A stretch of 64,000 bases of DNA from Siphonodentalium dalli (lineage: Eukaryota > Mollusca > Scaphopoda > Gadilida > Siphonodentaliidae), in assembly GCA_032622095.1 (NCBI GenBank), contig CP136064.1, positions 139,703,954 to 139,767,953 of the forward strand. Reading direction: 5' to 3'. The first letter of the stretch is position 1. Every line of letters starts with the position of its first letter. The translations under genes were made by a program, and so were the position numbers. Positions 1-11,900 of the stretch are shown here, piece by piece. The notes beneath the pieces are model-generated. The model ran no database searches, was not told where the DNA came from, and was given only the letters and a program-made list of their open reading frames with translations.

Positions 1-101
1 ACAAAAATAACTTTCTGTATTATAAACATAAAATAATCTCGTAACACATGTAAAAAAAACGTCAAAACTATTAAAATTAATCCCCAAAATAGATCTAAAC
101 C

Positions 102-184
102 TGGGAAGATTCGGCCGATACAACCGGCCGAATTTTCTCAGCCGAATCTTCCCAGCCGAATCTTATCTCGGCCGAATCTTCACG
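102..184. repeat. Short tandem/inverted GCCGAATCTT repeat
   Basis: The decamer GCCGAATCTT or its complement AAGATTCGGC occurs five times in about 80 bp, in both orientations, so the segment can fold. No reading frame is supported here. Confidence 0.6.
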
Positions 185-1121
185 GACCCATGTGGTTGAG
201 TAATATGCCAGCTTAGCATACTCACATGTATAATGAGATATATGCTTGATTCGTTCAAATTTTAATTTCGCAGTTTGTTGCAAGAGTGAATCGTGGAATT
301 ATGATATTGAGCCCAAGGAGAGACTCGGTCACTGAGTCAGCGAGACTTTATAGAAGTATGAGTCAGAGGCAGGTCACGTCAACGGTCAAGAGTCAGTCTG
401 CCCTCGCCTTAAATTGGTGAATTTGTTACATTCGCGGTAAAACAAGGCCTATATACTACCTCCGATACTGATCATGTACTCACCTTGTATATCAAAATGT
501 TAGCAGGTTTGTCTCGTCCACCTCGTGTGTGTTAATTGGTAATTAGTGGAAATAATAATCCGAGGTGGCAATTTTCAGTTGTTTGATTAGCATTACTCGC
601 CTAACAACTGTTTGTGAACAACGTTAATTCTAATTGGTTAATATAAACGCGATCATACAATCACTACATAGATGACTCGGAAAGACGATACCAAGAGTTC
701 AATAGGGCATGTCAAAGGTCATTCAATTTTTAAGAGACTAATTTTCAAAGGAACGGTATTACAGTTCGGCTCTCCCAGCGTCGAGTGTGTGCGGCCAGTA
801 CTGCGTGCGCTTATAAATTAATTTTGTAAATTATTTAATTTCATGCCATGTAACTCTGAAATATTTAGTTTACATTCGTCTGGAATTATATCTGATAACA
901 TAATGCAACATAAGTACTGTGTGTGTACTTGTAGAGAAGCTCAACCCTTTTAGTCTCACGCTAAGATATTGCAAGACATTATGAGATGAAGTAGAGTCAA
1001 ATCGTTTAGTTCTATGAAGCATTGTGCCATATATAGCTGTAAAGAGAGCCAACCATTGTCTTGCTCTATACTGTAAAACATCAATACAAGATAATTGACA
1101 ATACCTTATGGTAAGAGTCTA
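185..1121. other. No gene seen
   Basis: AT-rich sequence with only short, unconvincing open frames. I see no RNA gene and no recognisable domain. Confidence 0.5.
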
Positions 1122-1337
1122 CATTGTCTCAAAATTTGTAATTTTCATGCTCAGTTTCTAGCGATGCAGTCAGGTATAATTATAGACACCCATTTACACA
1201 CAACATATCTTCACCAAAGCATCAATACATGTATGTGTAAACTATCAATTGGATAAAAAATGCATTTATTTGTGTACATATATATGGACAGTACATGTTA
1301 TGTCTCGAGTAATTTATTTTGTATGAGAGTAATATTA

Positions 1338-2061
1338 CGTCGCATCAGTGCTATAAGGTCGTAACTCTATTTTGGCGGGAAATGAGTATTTGATATCATT
1401 CGAATTGTGAGAAAAAATACAATCCGATGCGCCAAACTGTTTTTGCATTGGATGGCAAATATTCCCACAAACCAGTGACACAAATGTCGTATCTCCAGCA
1501 ATCTTCACAATTATTCGTGCTATAAGGTCGTATGTCCAACAGCAGCCAATCGGATGCTTCAGGTTGTCCACGTGACTTCTGTTTTGTGTTTGAACATTCT
1601 CAAATGTGTGTTATATGGTCGTATCTCCATGTTAGTCACGTGATCATTTGGTGATTTAAATTTTGTGATTGTTCCACAAATTTCTGTATGATGATGCACA
1701 TGAGTGAATATTCATAATGTAGAATAGGCACTTTTTAGTTCATAGACACATGCGATTGCCACCATATTTAGCTTAATCTGTATTTATTAACACAACTTCC
1801 GTATAGCACGGAAACCAGTCGTCGTTGGCGTATGCAAAAGGTTGTATCTCCAAACAAGTTATTGCTTTTTAAAAGAAAACGAGGAAGTAAACAGAAAAAA
1901 TATGTGGTTCAATGGACAGCTAATGTCAGTTTTCATCGGGATAAATACAACAATACGTCATGCTTTGTCAACATTAGGAGAAATGTTGTCTGAAAACTTC
2001 AACCTTCATTTTCTCGGAAAGTTGAAAATGTGAGTTACGACATTATAGCACTGATTCGACG
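1338..2061. mobile_element. 724-bp TIR transposon (MITE-like) inside R1
   Basis: Terminal inverted repeats of 30 bp differ at two positions (left end begins CGTCGCATCAGTGCTATAAG). They are flanked by ATTA on both sides (1334-1337 and 2062-2065). The inverted R1 copy at about 35320-35360 has the uninterrupted target, with sequence running straight from TTTATTTTGCATTAGAGC into CTAGTAGCAT. The motif GCTATAAGGTCGTA recurs inside the element near 1518, and weaker versions lie near 1611 and 1840, as expected of subterminal transposase-binding sites. There is no transposase frame, so it is non-autonomous; the superfamily is undecided. Confidence 0.85.
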
Positions 2062-2843
2062 ATTAGTAGCATACATGGATATAAATGACTACATTAATGT
2101 ATTGTCAACACAATAGATACTTTCAAACCCGGGTACCATGAATTGAACCATTTGACTACTGAACCCTCAAACTATCGAATTTCCCGACAACAAAACCCAC
2201 GAACTATTAGTAATGACCACTCTGAATAATGCGCTGTACATGATTGAGTTAATGGTTATGTGACATCATGCATTTGTTCAAGTTATTGTTCTGCTTTAAA
2301 TGTCATTCAAATTGTTCCAATTGAATGGACTTATTGATGCTTTGTTTTTATCCAAAAAGCCAATTTGATCTGAAGGACTATACACATTTCCCAGTACACG
2401 TAAATGTATCAAGGAGCCCCCATTCTCAGAGAGCCCACAAAGCATCACACATTGTGTAACTGCAACAATTCGATAAACTAAACCCACTGAGCGACCTATA
2501 ATGGTCTCCCCAAGTAGAACATATGGTACTTGTACATTGTAAGTACTGGCAACAATAGTAAAAGTAATTGCGTGCTTTCACATGTAATGTAAGTTTTGAT
2601 ATATTCCAGGAATAACAATACAATAATGAGTATACAATACATGGGATGCATTAGTACAAATCTCATGTGAAACATATAACTTGCTTTTATACATGTATGC
2701 CGCAATCCAAAATATCTCGTACTAACTATGTTCATCATTTTGTGTCTATCCAAGGGAAATGAACTGCCTTTGATACACTCAAGATAGTTAGCATGGAGAT
2801 ATTTTAGATTGCAGCATACATGTATATTTATAATAATAAAGTG

Positions 2844-2911
2844 AAGAGAACTCCATCACATTTCTTTCGCATGAAATTTTCATGAGAAAGAAATGTGACG
2901 GAGTTCTCTTA
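2844..2911. repeat. 68-bp near-perfect hairpin in R1
   Basis: AGAGAACTCC at the left arm pairs with GGAGTTCTCT at the right, centred on an AAATTTTCATG core. A diverged hairpin is kept at the same place in R1 copy B (33435-33503). Confidence 0.7.
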
Positions 2912-3226
2912 ACGTTATTGTAACTTCTGTACAGTCTGAGGTCACCATTTAATGCAGTTAGTTCACTATTCTTCGATTTTGAGGGTAGAACATATCTTAT
3001 TTGAGTCGAGGAACCCACCCGGCAAATCTCAATAGTTTTCTAAAACACTATTCAATTATTTTTTAAATAATTGACTACAACAATAATCACCAGAATTTTT
3101 TTTTACATTATTTTGTTATCATATATTTGGTGAGTGGATACATTGAAATTTGGTACACGGTACTTACCGGTATTCATGATTTATTAATCATGTTTTATTT
3201 ATAGACAATTAGGTTATAACACCATG

Positions 3227-3895
3227 CCGATGACAAATGAAAGATGTTTGTTTACATAAATTGTGATTACAAACGATGTGGAATTCCAGTACGAACGAGG
3301 CATATATGGAAATCGACTAGGAGAAAAATATAAATATAATGACTGCGTTGAGAGAGGTACGTGGGTTTCTTGACTCAAATGAAACATGCTTCACCCCCAT
3401 AGCTGAAGAAATACTAATGTTAATAAGGGTGTTAAATCAGACAAGGCATCGGTCAATTTCTTCTGCAATATTTAATGTTTGCATCAGCAATCGTTCATGC
3501 TTGCTTTAATGTGCTTTGCAGAAAAATTCATGATACGAATCCTTATTTGGCCATGTAGCCATATTTGGAGAGGACAGCGTTAAATTTAGTTTGAAGGCGA
3601 ATATTGTTAACTGGAAACTGGCAAATGATTAATCATTGTGGTCATGATAAATGGTTAACATATAGGAAACGTGTTTGTGCCACGTGTTGGCAAATTGTGT
3701 TTGGCGAATTTGGTGGTCGTAAGCATAGTGAAAATAGATACATTGTGATTGCGTGTAATTCACATGTGACATATAGCGTTGTATCATGATAATCAGCGGT
3801 CATTAATTGGTCATTAAGTCAAATCAATCTTATTCATTATAGACTTTGAGCGATGATGGACTTGGCGAGCGAATTGCTTACAGCACAGGTGCGAT
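3227..3895. other. No gene seen
   Basis: Unique AT-rich sequence. The small frame at 3604-3789 (+) has no recognisable feature and no context that supports it. Confidence 0.4.
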
Positions 3896-4500
3896 TGTTT
3901 AAATTGGCTTTCCAATAATGCCTGATGACTTAAGTATGTACAGATAGATAAATTGTCGAGCACGCGTGTCTGTCATTGGACATGAGTGATGGTGATTAAA
4001 ATGACTGTTGTAAGTTATTTGTGCATGTGCACTGGCATTCTTGAAGGGCTGGGTGGTTTTAATTGACTGTTTTACTAATATTATGATATTGTATTCATTG
4101 AATACTTCGTTTTGAGTTTTTTCATGGTGATGAATTTGATCCATTTCAATATCAAGTTTGTGCTTTGTAGGGAAGGTGAGGTATTCATCTGTGTGTTCTT
4201 GAACATTTCTTGTCTGGGAACTTGGACATTTACTGGCTCTTTCTTTGGTTATGCATCGCATGGGCTGGTCTGGAAGTTGAAGTTCTGTATCCCTGAGAAA
4301 CGGGTTGAGTTGTTTACAGAGTGTTTTCATTTTAACATTCCAAAGGTTGTGACCCGGGTTGAGTTAGAATTGGGATGACGACCCGGATTTGTCCACGACT
4401 AAATCGCTGGCCTTCGCAAGCTGGAACGGGATACCATCGGATCATATAATTTAAATTATGGTCGTATGTATCTTCGTGTGAGCATGTGGAACTGACTTCA
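3896..4500 (-). repeat. Inverted copy of the tail of the envelope-like region
   Basis: On the minus strand this stretch matches about 11130-11440 on the plus strand, most clearly over CAGGGATACAGAACTTCAAC and the following ATGCGATGCATAACCAAGGA. It is therefore a second, 5'-truncated copy of the same retroelement, lying just past the membrane anchor of the envelope-like frame. A 143-residue frame (3899-4330, minus) overlaps it but is not conserved as protein between the copies, so I do not call it a gene. Confidence 0.55.
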
Positions 4501-5269
4501 TGCTTGTTACCTGTTTATATATATGGTATGTCTGTCTGTATATGTGTTTGTTTGTATGTATATGTTATATATGTTAGTGAATGTTGTTTTTGTTTGTGAA
4601 TAGCTACTAACAAATTTTGGGGTGCTAATTGAGATTGATGAAAAGTAAAAATAAATTGTTTATTGATTGATGGTGACCCGAGAATTCAGGTTACACATTT
4701 AGTTGATAAAGAGTGCTGTATAAAATTTCCAATGACTGATAATTACCCGACAAATCGAGTTAAAAATTCAGCCGATAAAGAGTGCTGTATAAAATTGCTG
4801 AATTACTGAGAATTACCCGAGAAATCGAGTACTTTATAATATTGCATGTGATAACAATCAGGATATTGTTATCTTATAATCAACAATTGTTGATAAATAA
4901 GACTAACCCTTGTTATTTGTTAATCACAATAAGCGAAAGACTGTTGAATTGTGATGACTAATTAAAGGGTTGAATTTCCTGAATGGTCCACACTTGGTAA
5001 ATCTATGTTAATGCATTATAGCAAGTCTATGATTAACAAATGGGATTAGCAATAGAGCAATTATTTATATAGTACTGTGTTATACAGACTAAAATGTATG
5101 CGTGTGTGGTGGTCTCATTGTTTATAGATTGTGATGTGGTATGGAATTCAATAAAGAGCGTTTCGATATTTGGTAAATTCGATTGGTTCGGAATACTTCG
5201 ATGGTTGTGTTCTGAATTTGGTGATGTTCGGTTGTTTGAAACGGAATGTTTATTAGAGCATATTGTGTT
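4501..5269. other. Non-coding, with a short tandem repeat at 4676-4830
   Basis: Two copies of a unit of about 68 bp containing GATAAAGAGTGCTGTATAAA followed by GAATTACCCGA lie at 4695-4830. Around 4650 is an AATAAA followed by TTGTTTATTGATTGATGG, which looks like the 3' tail of a retroposon. No gene is supported. Confidence 0.45.
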
Positions 5270-6490
5270 GCCTCTATATGGTTTATGTACAGTTTCGTCT
5301 ATACATACCGATATTATGACAAAAAGTTGAAATTAGCATGTGATAATATCGACTTCTTTTCAATTTCTGGCCGCCAGTTTGGCCACCATCTTGACTGTGA
5401 GTATCAATTGCCAAACCCGAATGAATACTTCATATCAATATTCCACATCAACATGCAATGGTGGGTAGACATCGCAAAACAATAATGCCCATCGTAAGAA
5501 AGTAAAGGAATGCAGGCGTGTTTTCAAATTTCGGTCGACATTTTGGCAGCCATCTTCGATTTGGAAAACCATTTCTTGCATGAGATGTAAGGTAATTACT
5601 TCACCTCAGTATTTACAACTCAACTGTAAGCATGGTGGAGTTGTCCCTACAATAATGCCCAATGGTGTTAATATGAGGGAATTTCTGTGTTTTTCAAAAT
5701 CTGTCCGTCATTGTGGTCGCCATTTTGGATTTGGGGGACTTTTATTTGGATATGGTACAAGGAACGTTATTCGCCTAAGTGTTCACAACTCACAATAGTA
5801 AGTAGGTGTGGATTTATCATGACAATAATGCTCACTGATGTTAAAATCAGCGATTTTCGGCGATTTTTTATTTCTGATGGTCATTTTGGCCGCCATCTTG
5901 GATTAGGGTGAATATTTCTCAACTCAGGTATAAGAGGAATCCTAGTTCGACTATCTCCTGTACATATATATGCATGGGTGATATTATGATAGCAATAACA
6001 TTCAATAACATTACATCACGTTATTAGCGTTGATTCGGCTTTGACCTATTATACCGGCATTTGGGAAAACGTGATAACGGACAAATATATCCCACAATGA
6101 ATGTATATTATGGTCCCCATGTCTTCGCCAATGACTTTTTATACGATAAATGTATAACATCATGCCAAAATGCCAATATTTTCCAACAAAGACAAACGAA
6201 AGGTGGTGAAATGTCAGAAAAATAGCATATTTTCACATTTCGGCGGCCATCTTGGCCGCCATATTGGATTCTGGTGTTGGATTTTTGGCTAATTTGTAAG
6301 GGTTTTATATTAGCATAACGAATCGAGCGAAAAACAAGACCGCATGTGATATCATCTTTACTATAACGGCGAGCAAAGAGACCTGGTGCATATAAAGAAA
6401 ATGGCCGCCATGATGGACGCCATCTTGTCTGGAGTCTCTGCGGCCACTTTTTTTTCTTGTTAACAAGTGAAAAATATCTCCTGGACTAAT
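5270..6490 (+). repeat. Solo arm of the long-inverted-repeat element (LIR), copy 1
   Basis: It matches 31800-33090 in the same orientation and 28171-29480 inverted, from GTTTCGTCTATACATA to the ATATCTCCTGGAC end. Unlike the other two arms it has no partner here, so it is a solo arm or a deletion product. It lacks about 75 bp near its outer end that copy 3 keeps (the segment with the G tract). The arm contains six YY1-like GCCGCCAT(C/T)TTGG boxes about 160-350 bp apart. Confidence 0.8.
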
Positions 6491-6555
6491 AGATACAAAA
6501 CTCGCATTTTAAAATAAATGAAATAAAACAATTTTTTCATATATATTAAAATAGA

Positions 6556-8170
6556 AAACATGCAGAAAACATGCAGCCAACAGAAGCCCGCTATTACATA
6601 CATGCAACAAGAAATACACCCCTGCACAAATTTTGCTGCTTCCCCACAGGTATAGATAGATATATACTTTATTGCGCAATCGCTAAACGGATACAGGATA
6701 TGGCAAAGAAAGAAAAACAAAAATACATACATAAACATGCAAATAAAATATATGACTAGAATATTTGTGCTGAGTGATTACAGTGTTATTGTCGTAATAT
6801 TTCGGCTTCAATTAAATATTTACTTAGAGCTCTGCTCAGTTGTTTATCATTAGATTTTAATATTTCTTGAAGCTTTTGGCGCTCGTCTAACACATCGTAA
6901 TTTGATATCACATTCTTCGCGTAACTGCAAAGACTTGCCTATGATTGTGTGTAATAAAAAGTGAGACTCATCTTCGATGGATTTATCTTTAGCGGGAATA
7001 TTATGACTACATTGTTTGCAAGTTCGTTCCTCTACGGGGAATGGATTAGGTTTCACATGTCTGCCTATTTCTATTTCTAACAAGTTTCGATAGTGGACGT
7101 CTTTCATTTCGAGATAACGTTGTTAAATAAGAAGCCCTTGTTTCAAAATCTGTTTTGATTTTACCCATAAATTCTAATTTACTATTTTCTGCACATGCAC
7201 CTTTTATATCAAGGTGCCACCATGCTTGTCGGAAATGGTCTTGTAATCGGGATTGAAATTTCTCCCCAAAAGTATCTATGTTGACCGATTTCGGTGATTC
7301 CCACACGTACCCAAATCCATATTTATATAAGTTATTTTTAATACACGGTAACCACTCATTATCCGCATCACAAGAAATCAATTTTAAACATTTATACACC
7401 AATCGTTTCTCACACAAAGTGTTTGCTCGAAGCCAATAGAGTATCATTTTCCTTAATACATTGATATAGATCGGAAATCTACCCATTTCGGCTAGTACAG
7501 CCATATTAGATGTGTTCCTAAATAAATGGGATTTTCCTTGCGGCTTTCTGAATAGTCAACCCATATTTCAGACCCATAAGTCAATATCGGTTTTACACAA
7601 GAATCAAAAAGTTTGCATGTGACATCAATGGGCGCCGAGTCGTCACATGTTCTTTGTAGTGAAAAATGAGCTCTCGATGCTCTAATCTTTAAATCGTTTA
7701 ATGCGTGTGAGAAAGTGCCAGACGCCGCTAGTTTCAACCCAAGATATGTATATTGTTGTGTCGTTTCCAACATATGAGTACCAATTTGAAAAGGATTGTG
7801 TTTTAGTACCATGCACAAATCGTGCATGAAAAATCACAGATACATGTTCAGAGCCAACAGAAGCCCGCTATTATATACATTTAACTTGCAATACACCCCC
7901 ACATAAATCTTGCCGCTTACCCACAGGTATAATACCATGCACAGATTGTGCAGGAAAAATCACAGATACATGTTCAGGACTAACAGAAGCCCACTATTAC
8001 ATACATGTAACTAGCGATAATTATAACCCCACACAAATATCGCCATTAGCCACAGGTATAATGGCATGCACAGATCATGCAGGAGAAATCCCAGATACAT
8101 GTTGGGCTAACAGATGGCCGCTATTACATACATGTAACTTCCAATACACCCCCTCACAAATCAAGCCAAA
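6556..8170. repeat. Tandem repeat, unit about 127 bp, split by a LINE
   Basis: One unit at 6556-6655 and three at 7807-8170 share AACAGAAGCCCGCTATTAC, ACATACATGTAAC, and CCACAGGTATAATACCATGC. Starts of successive units (ACCATGCAC) fall at 7808, 7934 and about 8063. The LINE at 6656-7806 interrupts the array after CCACAGGTATA. Confidence 0.8.
6656..7806 (-). pseudogene. 5'-truncated LINE: thumb and C-terminal zinc knuckle of ORF2
   Basis: Three overlapping minus-strand frames (7492-7827, 7046-7504, 6850-7107) together give the end of a non-LTR retrotransposon polyprotein. The first has the post-RT thumb pattern, YTYLGLKL followed by a run of basic residues and then CVKPILTYGSEIW. The last has a zinc-knuckle-like C-x2-C plus H and L pattern (TCKQC, then ESHFLLH). 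Frames change twice, so it is dead. The 3' end is AT-rich with AATAAAG and a TATCTATCTATA tail at 6656-6690, shared in kind with the other LINE ends in the window. The first codons of the 7492-7827 frame are satellite, not LINE. Endonuclease and RT catalytic core are absent because of 5' truncation. Confidence 0.85.
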
Positions 8171-8670
8171 ATAGGCTCAATATTCACATGTAATTCCCAC
8201 ATCCGTAAATCAACATTTCATCCCAAGCATGGAACTATCATCAATCCTAAAGGAACAAACTCATCCTATGGTAATTATTACAAATTATTCATATATATAT
8301 ATATATATCGCAATCTATAATTCAAACCAACCATATTTCCAACATAAGTTCATACAACCATCACTATAAAAGAAATCATAAGTTGTAAAAACTTTTGCCC
8401 CATTCCCTTTGGTATACAATCCAAATAAAATATGTTACAAGTCACTATTAAATAAGGAGACGCGATGCAAGGAACCCATGTCAAGCATCTACTCAACTAC
8501 TCCCACACATATACGTTTATAAACTCGTTCTGCCAGGGATAACGGAAAATAATTTCTGACACAAATCCTCCCTTTGGAAGAACTAGTAAATTATACATCA
8601 CGCGCTTTAATGACCTTAAATTTTAATCAACATTCAATTAGGGATCATTACATAAGTCATATCACCCACG
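8171..8670. other. No gene seen
   Basis: AT-rich sequence with a TA microsatellite near 8290. No frame with recognisable content. Confidence 0.4.
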
Positions 8671-8860
8671 TTCTATCTAATTGTATAGCACATTCTGGAC
8701 CATAAATGGTACACGGCGGTTTACAATGAAACCACTATCAACAGTCGGACATTGCCTGCATAAATAACCAGGCACACAATCCGGCAAACAACAATGGGCC
8801 CACTCATTCTCAACTTTCTGGCAACAACCTAGGGTAATCCATATGGCCCGATTGATCCAA
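8671..8860 (-). CDS. Small cysteine-rich open segment, unrecognised
   Basis: Between two stops on the minus strand is a segment of about 60 codons with a dense cysteine and histidine pattern: CC, then 10 residues, H-C-C, L-P-D-C, 7 residues, C-x2-C. Such spacing is typical of a small zinc-binding domain. A CTAG precedes the open stretch and could be a splice acceptor. It has no ATG of its own, so if real it is an exon or a piece of a retroelement gag. It lies upstream of, and opposite to, the envelope-like remnant. I do not recognise the family. Confidence 0.3.
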
Positions 8861-8966
8861 AATCACTAGTCATTCTCCTCAGCTGACCAAGCCTTCTCCA
8901 ATCTCCTTCTCTTTTCCTTAATTTGACATCGTAAGTTTAATGTCAAATAGCATCTCGTATTTTCCT

Positions 8967-9170
8967 CTAACAATAAACTACATAGGGCACGGTCGCTATT
9001 TGACGACCCCCCCCATTATCATTAGCCTCGGCCGCCCTCTCAAATTGATCGCATATTCGACCATTCACGTAAGGCAGGTATCCCGAATCAACCTCGACAT
9101 TAAAATACCCTAGGCCATCTAAATTAGCAGCTGCCACACGTAATTCCAAAGATTTTAAATTTTCACTCAT
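8967..9170 (-). CDS. Hypothetical 67-residue protein
   Basis: The frame opens with ATG and encodes an acidic, globular-looking stretch (ENLKSLELRVAAANLDGLG at the start, then FNVEVDSGYLPYVNGRICDQ) with far less AT-driven bias than neighbouring shadows. Composition and lack of low complexity suggest past coding. It reads away from the envelope-like remnant and is followed about 110 bp later on the same strand by the cysteine-rich segment, so the two may be exons or frameshifted parts of one gene. I do not recognise either. Confidence 0.35.
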   Translation of the reverse strand: MSENLKSLELRVAAANLDGLGYFNVEVDSGYLPYVNGRICDQFERAAEANDNGGGRQIATVPYVVYC

Positions 9171-9333
9171 AATTTACAAATATCGCAATGCCCGAAAATG
9201 ATCTGCAATTTAGCCCAGATAGTATTTATATACTCATTGCTATATACCCAACTCTCTCAAACTGACACGCACGTATATCTTTTCTAATTATAGATAATCA
9301 CAAAATAAAGATTGAAGCCTATCAATTCCTATT

Positions 9334-11140
9334 ATGGGTGTGACACAAGTAAATTCAACCAGTCCCATGTTACCCCGTAAAAATATGATCGCCCACTGCA
9401 AAACAAATTTAACATCGACCGAAAATTGGGAATTAATCTTCCTTATAAAATTATCTCCATATTATAAGTTTATTATGAACATTGCAAGTAATACTCACCA
9501 GGCCCAAATAGACCTCAATAAAATATGTTCAAAATTCCATAAGAGCACATACATACAAACTACCATTTGATATTAAATCTTACCAACTCAACTTCAATTG
9601 TCTCAACATAATGGTAAACATACAAACCGAATTACTAACGGCCATCAAAAAAATCCTATACATAAAAGAGAGTACAACAACTATTACAGAATTCACGAAA
9701 CAAAAAGAATAAGGGCAATAATTCCAATTATTTCAGATTTAGCTGAATTTGTATTCGGAACCCCATCCATGTCTGACATTCAACATGTTGAGGACAATAT
9801 CCGCACCTTAAATAGAAATCTAAATAAATTATAGCACAGCACGAAAGTGGCATACTCCATTACGAACATTACTCGATCAAATACTAAAGAGAATAGACAG
9901 CAAATTAACAAGTTGTCACTAGCTGTCGATCAAATTGAAATGATGCTTCGAAACGAAGCTCAACATACAGTCGAAATGTTCACAATTGTTTACTCAATAT
10001 TTTTGATAATCCTGCACAAAATTCAACAAGATGTCAAACAAGCTAAATTTTACCTCTGACAAAGCACAAATAGCATATTTAATTACATACAATCTTACTC
10101 CAGAGATAATCCCACCACACATACTCTGATAGGCATTTAAAAAATTCAATAGCAATTACCATCGTATTTACAAATCCCGTTTCCAGTTGATTCTAATATT
10201 GCCAAATATTACCAACACTTAAAAACTCATACAATATTTACGGATGACAAATTAATAATTACCATCACCATTTATTTATCTGAAATTAGGTTAAACTTTG
10301 ACATTTAATGTGGAATCCCAATGTTGTATCCACTTAACCCTTTAAATCCTGAAGTATCGCATCAAAATCAACACATACTAGCCATCTTGGATATAAAAGA
10401 TAATTACCTCATCTTATCACCAGACAGATCGAAATATATTACTACAGGTTAAGATCATCCTTGTGTCCAAAATCAACTACCATTTTGCAAAATACAAGAC
10501 GTCATATTAATGGCTGTTCCTAATCACAACTGTTTATTAGATATCTTCATACATAATACAAAAAATAACTGTCCTATCGTAATTTACCCTCAGCTCAAGA
10601 TCCAACATGCACCATCACGCTGGCTGATTTCAACTATTGAATCGCACCCTTTCACAATTGCTATCGTAATAAATCAAGAATTCAATCATACACAATACAA
10701 CCCCCGCTTCAACTGTTTTTGTACGATCACACTTCATAGCAACTTCACCCCAGATACTATTAATCGCATTCACAACTATTAAACCGCACACTTTCACAGT
10801 CAGTTGCTATCATAATAAATCAAGAATTTAGATTCGATTAATCGCATTCATAACTTTAATCTCATCCCAAATCAACATTAAAACTCACATCACTCAACCA
10901 CAATCAAACTTCCACTTTTCAACCCTAAAACAATGGCAACCCATATTTTCCCAAATTTATAAATTACCACCCAAAATCTCAATTCCGAAAGTACTTCCTC
11001 CCACAAAACAGTTGTATGTAACCGCCTTTATGCAATCAATAGAGCATAAACACAACATTTTGACCACTACCAAATTACTATATCAGCAATCTCAGCGTCT
11101 ATATTAATTATTATCATTGCCGTACTTAGCCGCAAATAGA
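9334..11140 (+). pseudogene. env-like: Decayed envelope (class I fusion) gene of a retrovirus-like element
   Basis: Several broken plus-strand frames (9334-9570, 9598-9834, 9847-10059, 10510-10782) follow one another. Around 9700-9765 a basic stretch is followed by a hydrophobic segment ending in FVFGTPS, the pattern of the cleavage site and fusion peptide of errantivirus and baculovirus F-type envelopes. This is followed by heptad-like asparagine- and leucine-rich sequence to about 9960. Near 11083-11140, in another frame, is a hydrophobic run ending in a basic residue and stop, as expected for a membrane anchor. In-frame stops and frame changes make it non-functional. I see no gag, protease, RT or LTR with it. 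The assignment rests on motif order and hydrophobicity, not on a database match. Confidence 0.5.
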
Positions 11141-11600
11141 TCTGTACATGTTTCAGAAAAATAACTAAATAACTGAATTCAAACTCAACTGGGGTCACAA
11201 CATTAGGAAAATCGCAAAACGCCCTAAACAACTCAACCTGTTTATCAGGGATACAGAACTTCAACTTCCAGACCAACCCATGCGATGCATAACCAAGGAA
11301 ACAGCCAGTTATACCCAAATTCCCATACAAGAAATGTTCAAGAACCCACATATTAATACCTCACATTCCCTGCAAAACACAAACTTGATATTGAAACAAC
11401 TCAAAACCAAGTATTCATTGAAGTATCCAATGACTATATGGGACAATTTATCAACTTGTTTCATTTTTCAAAATGAATTAATTGTCGATTGTGGAGTGTT
11501 TTTTTCCGAAGCCTGTCTAATTTTCGGCAATCAACTTCAACTCGTTGGAAAAATCTATAATCTATTATTCTGGATTGAGTGAATAGTTCTGCATTACAGG
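11141..11600 (+). repeat. 3' flank of the envelope-like region, shared with 3896-4500
   Basis: The stretch beginning AACTCAACTGGGGTCACAAC repeats the minus strand of 3896-4360. It probably represents the 3' untranslated or LTR-proximal part of the retroelement. The 100-residue frame at 11280-11582 is not preserved in the other copy. Confidence 0.5.
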
Positions 11601-11900
11601 TTAAGATAGTAGAGATATGCCTCGGTAAGTGTCTGTGCTTTCGTGGTCCCCAGATGTTTTGTAAATTGGTAAAACATCTAATGACCATCCAAGTGGGAAG
11701 AATCATGTATCCATAATCAAGTTTATAAAGAGAAGTTTACATAATGGTATCATGAACGCCGCCGTGGACTTTAGGCACTCCGTTCTGATTATATCGATTC
11801 CCACATCTTTTGCGTTTTAAATATTTTTTTTATGGAATTTTCAATTTAAATTTCTGTTATCTCTTCGTTTAAACGAGAATGACATAATTCATCAAAGAGT
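11601..11900. other. No gene seen
   Basis: About 300 bp with no supportable frame. Confidence 0.35.

Larger units (their letters stand above)
1122..3226 (+). repeat. Dispersed repeat R1, copy A
   Basis: This segment, without the 1338-2061 insertion, matches 33158-35525 in reverse orientation. Shared landmarks are the GTGTTATAACC word at one end, the line of sequence around CCTATCCAAGGGA, the GTCAACACAATAGATAC stretch, and TGTCTCGAGTAATTTATTTT. Similarity is patchy, about what is expected of two old copies. No coding frame is conserved between the copies, so I treat it as a non-coding interspersed repeat of unknown class. Confidence 0.75.
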
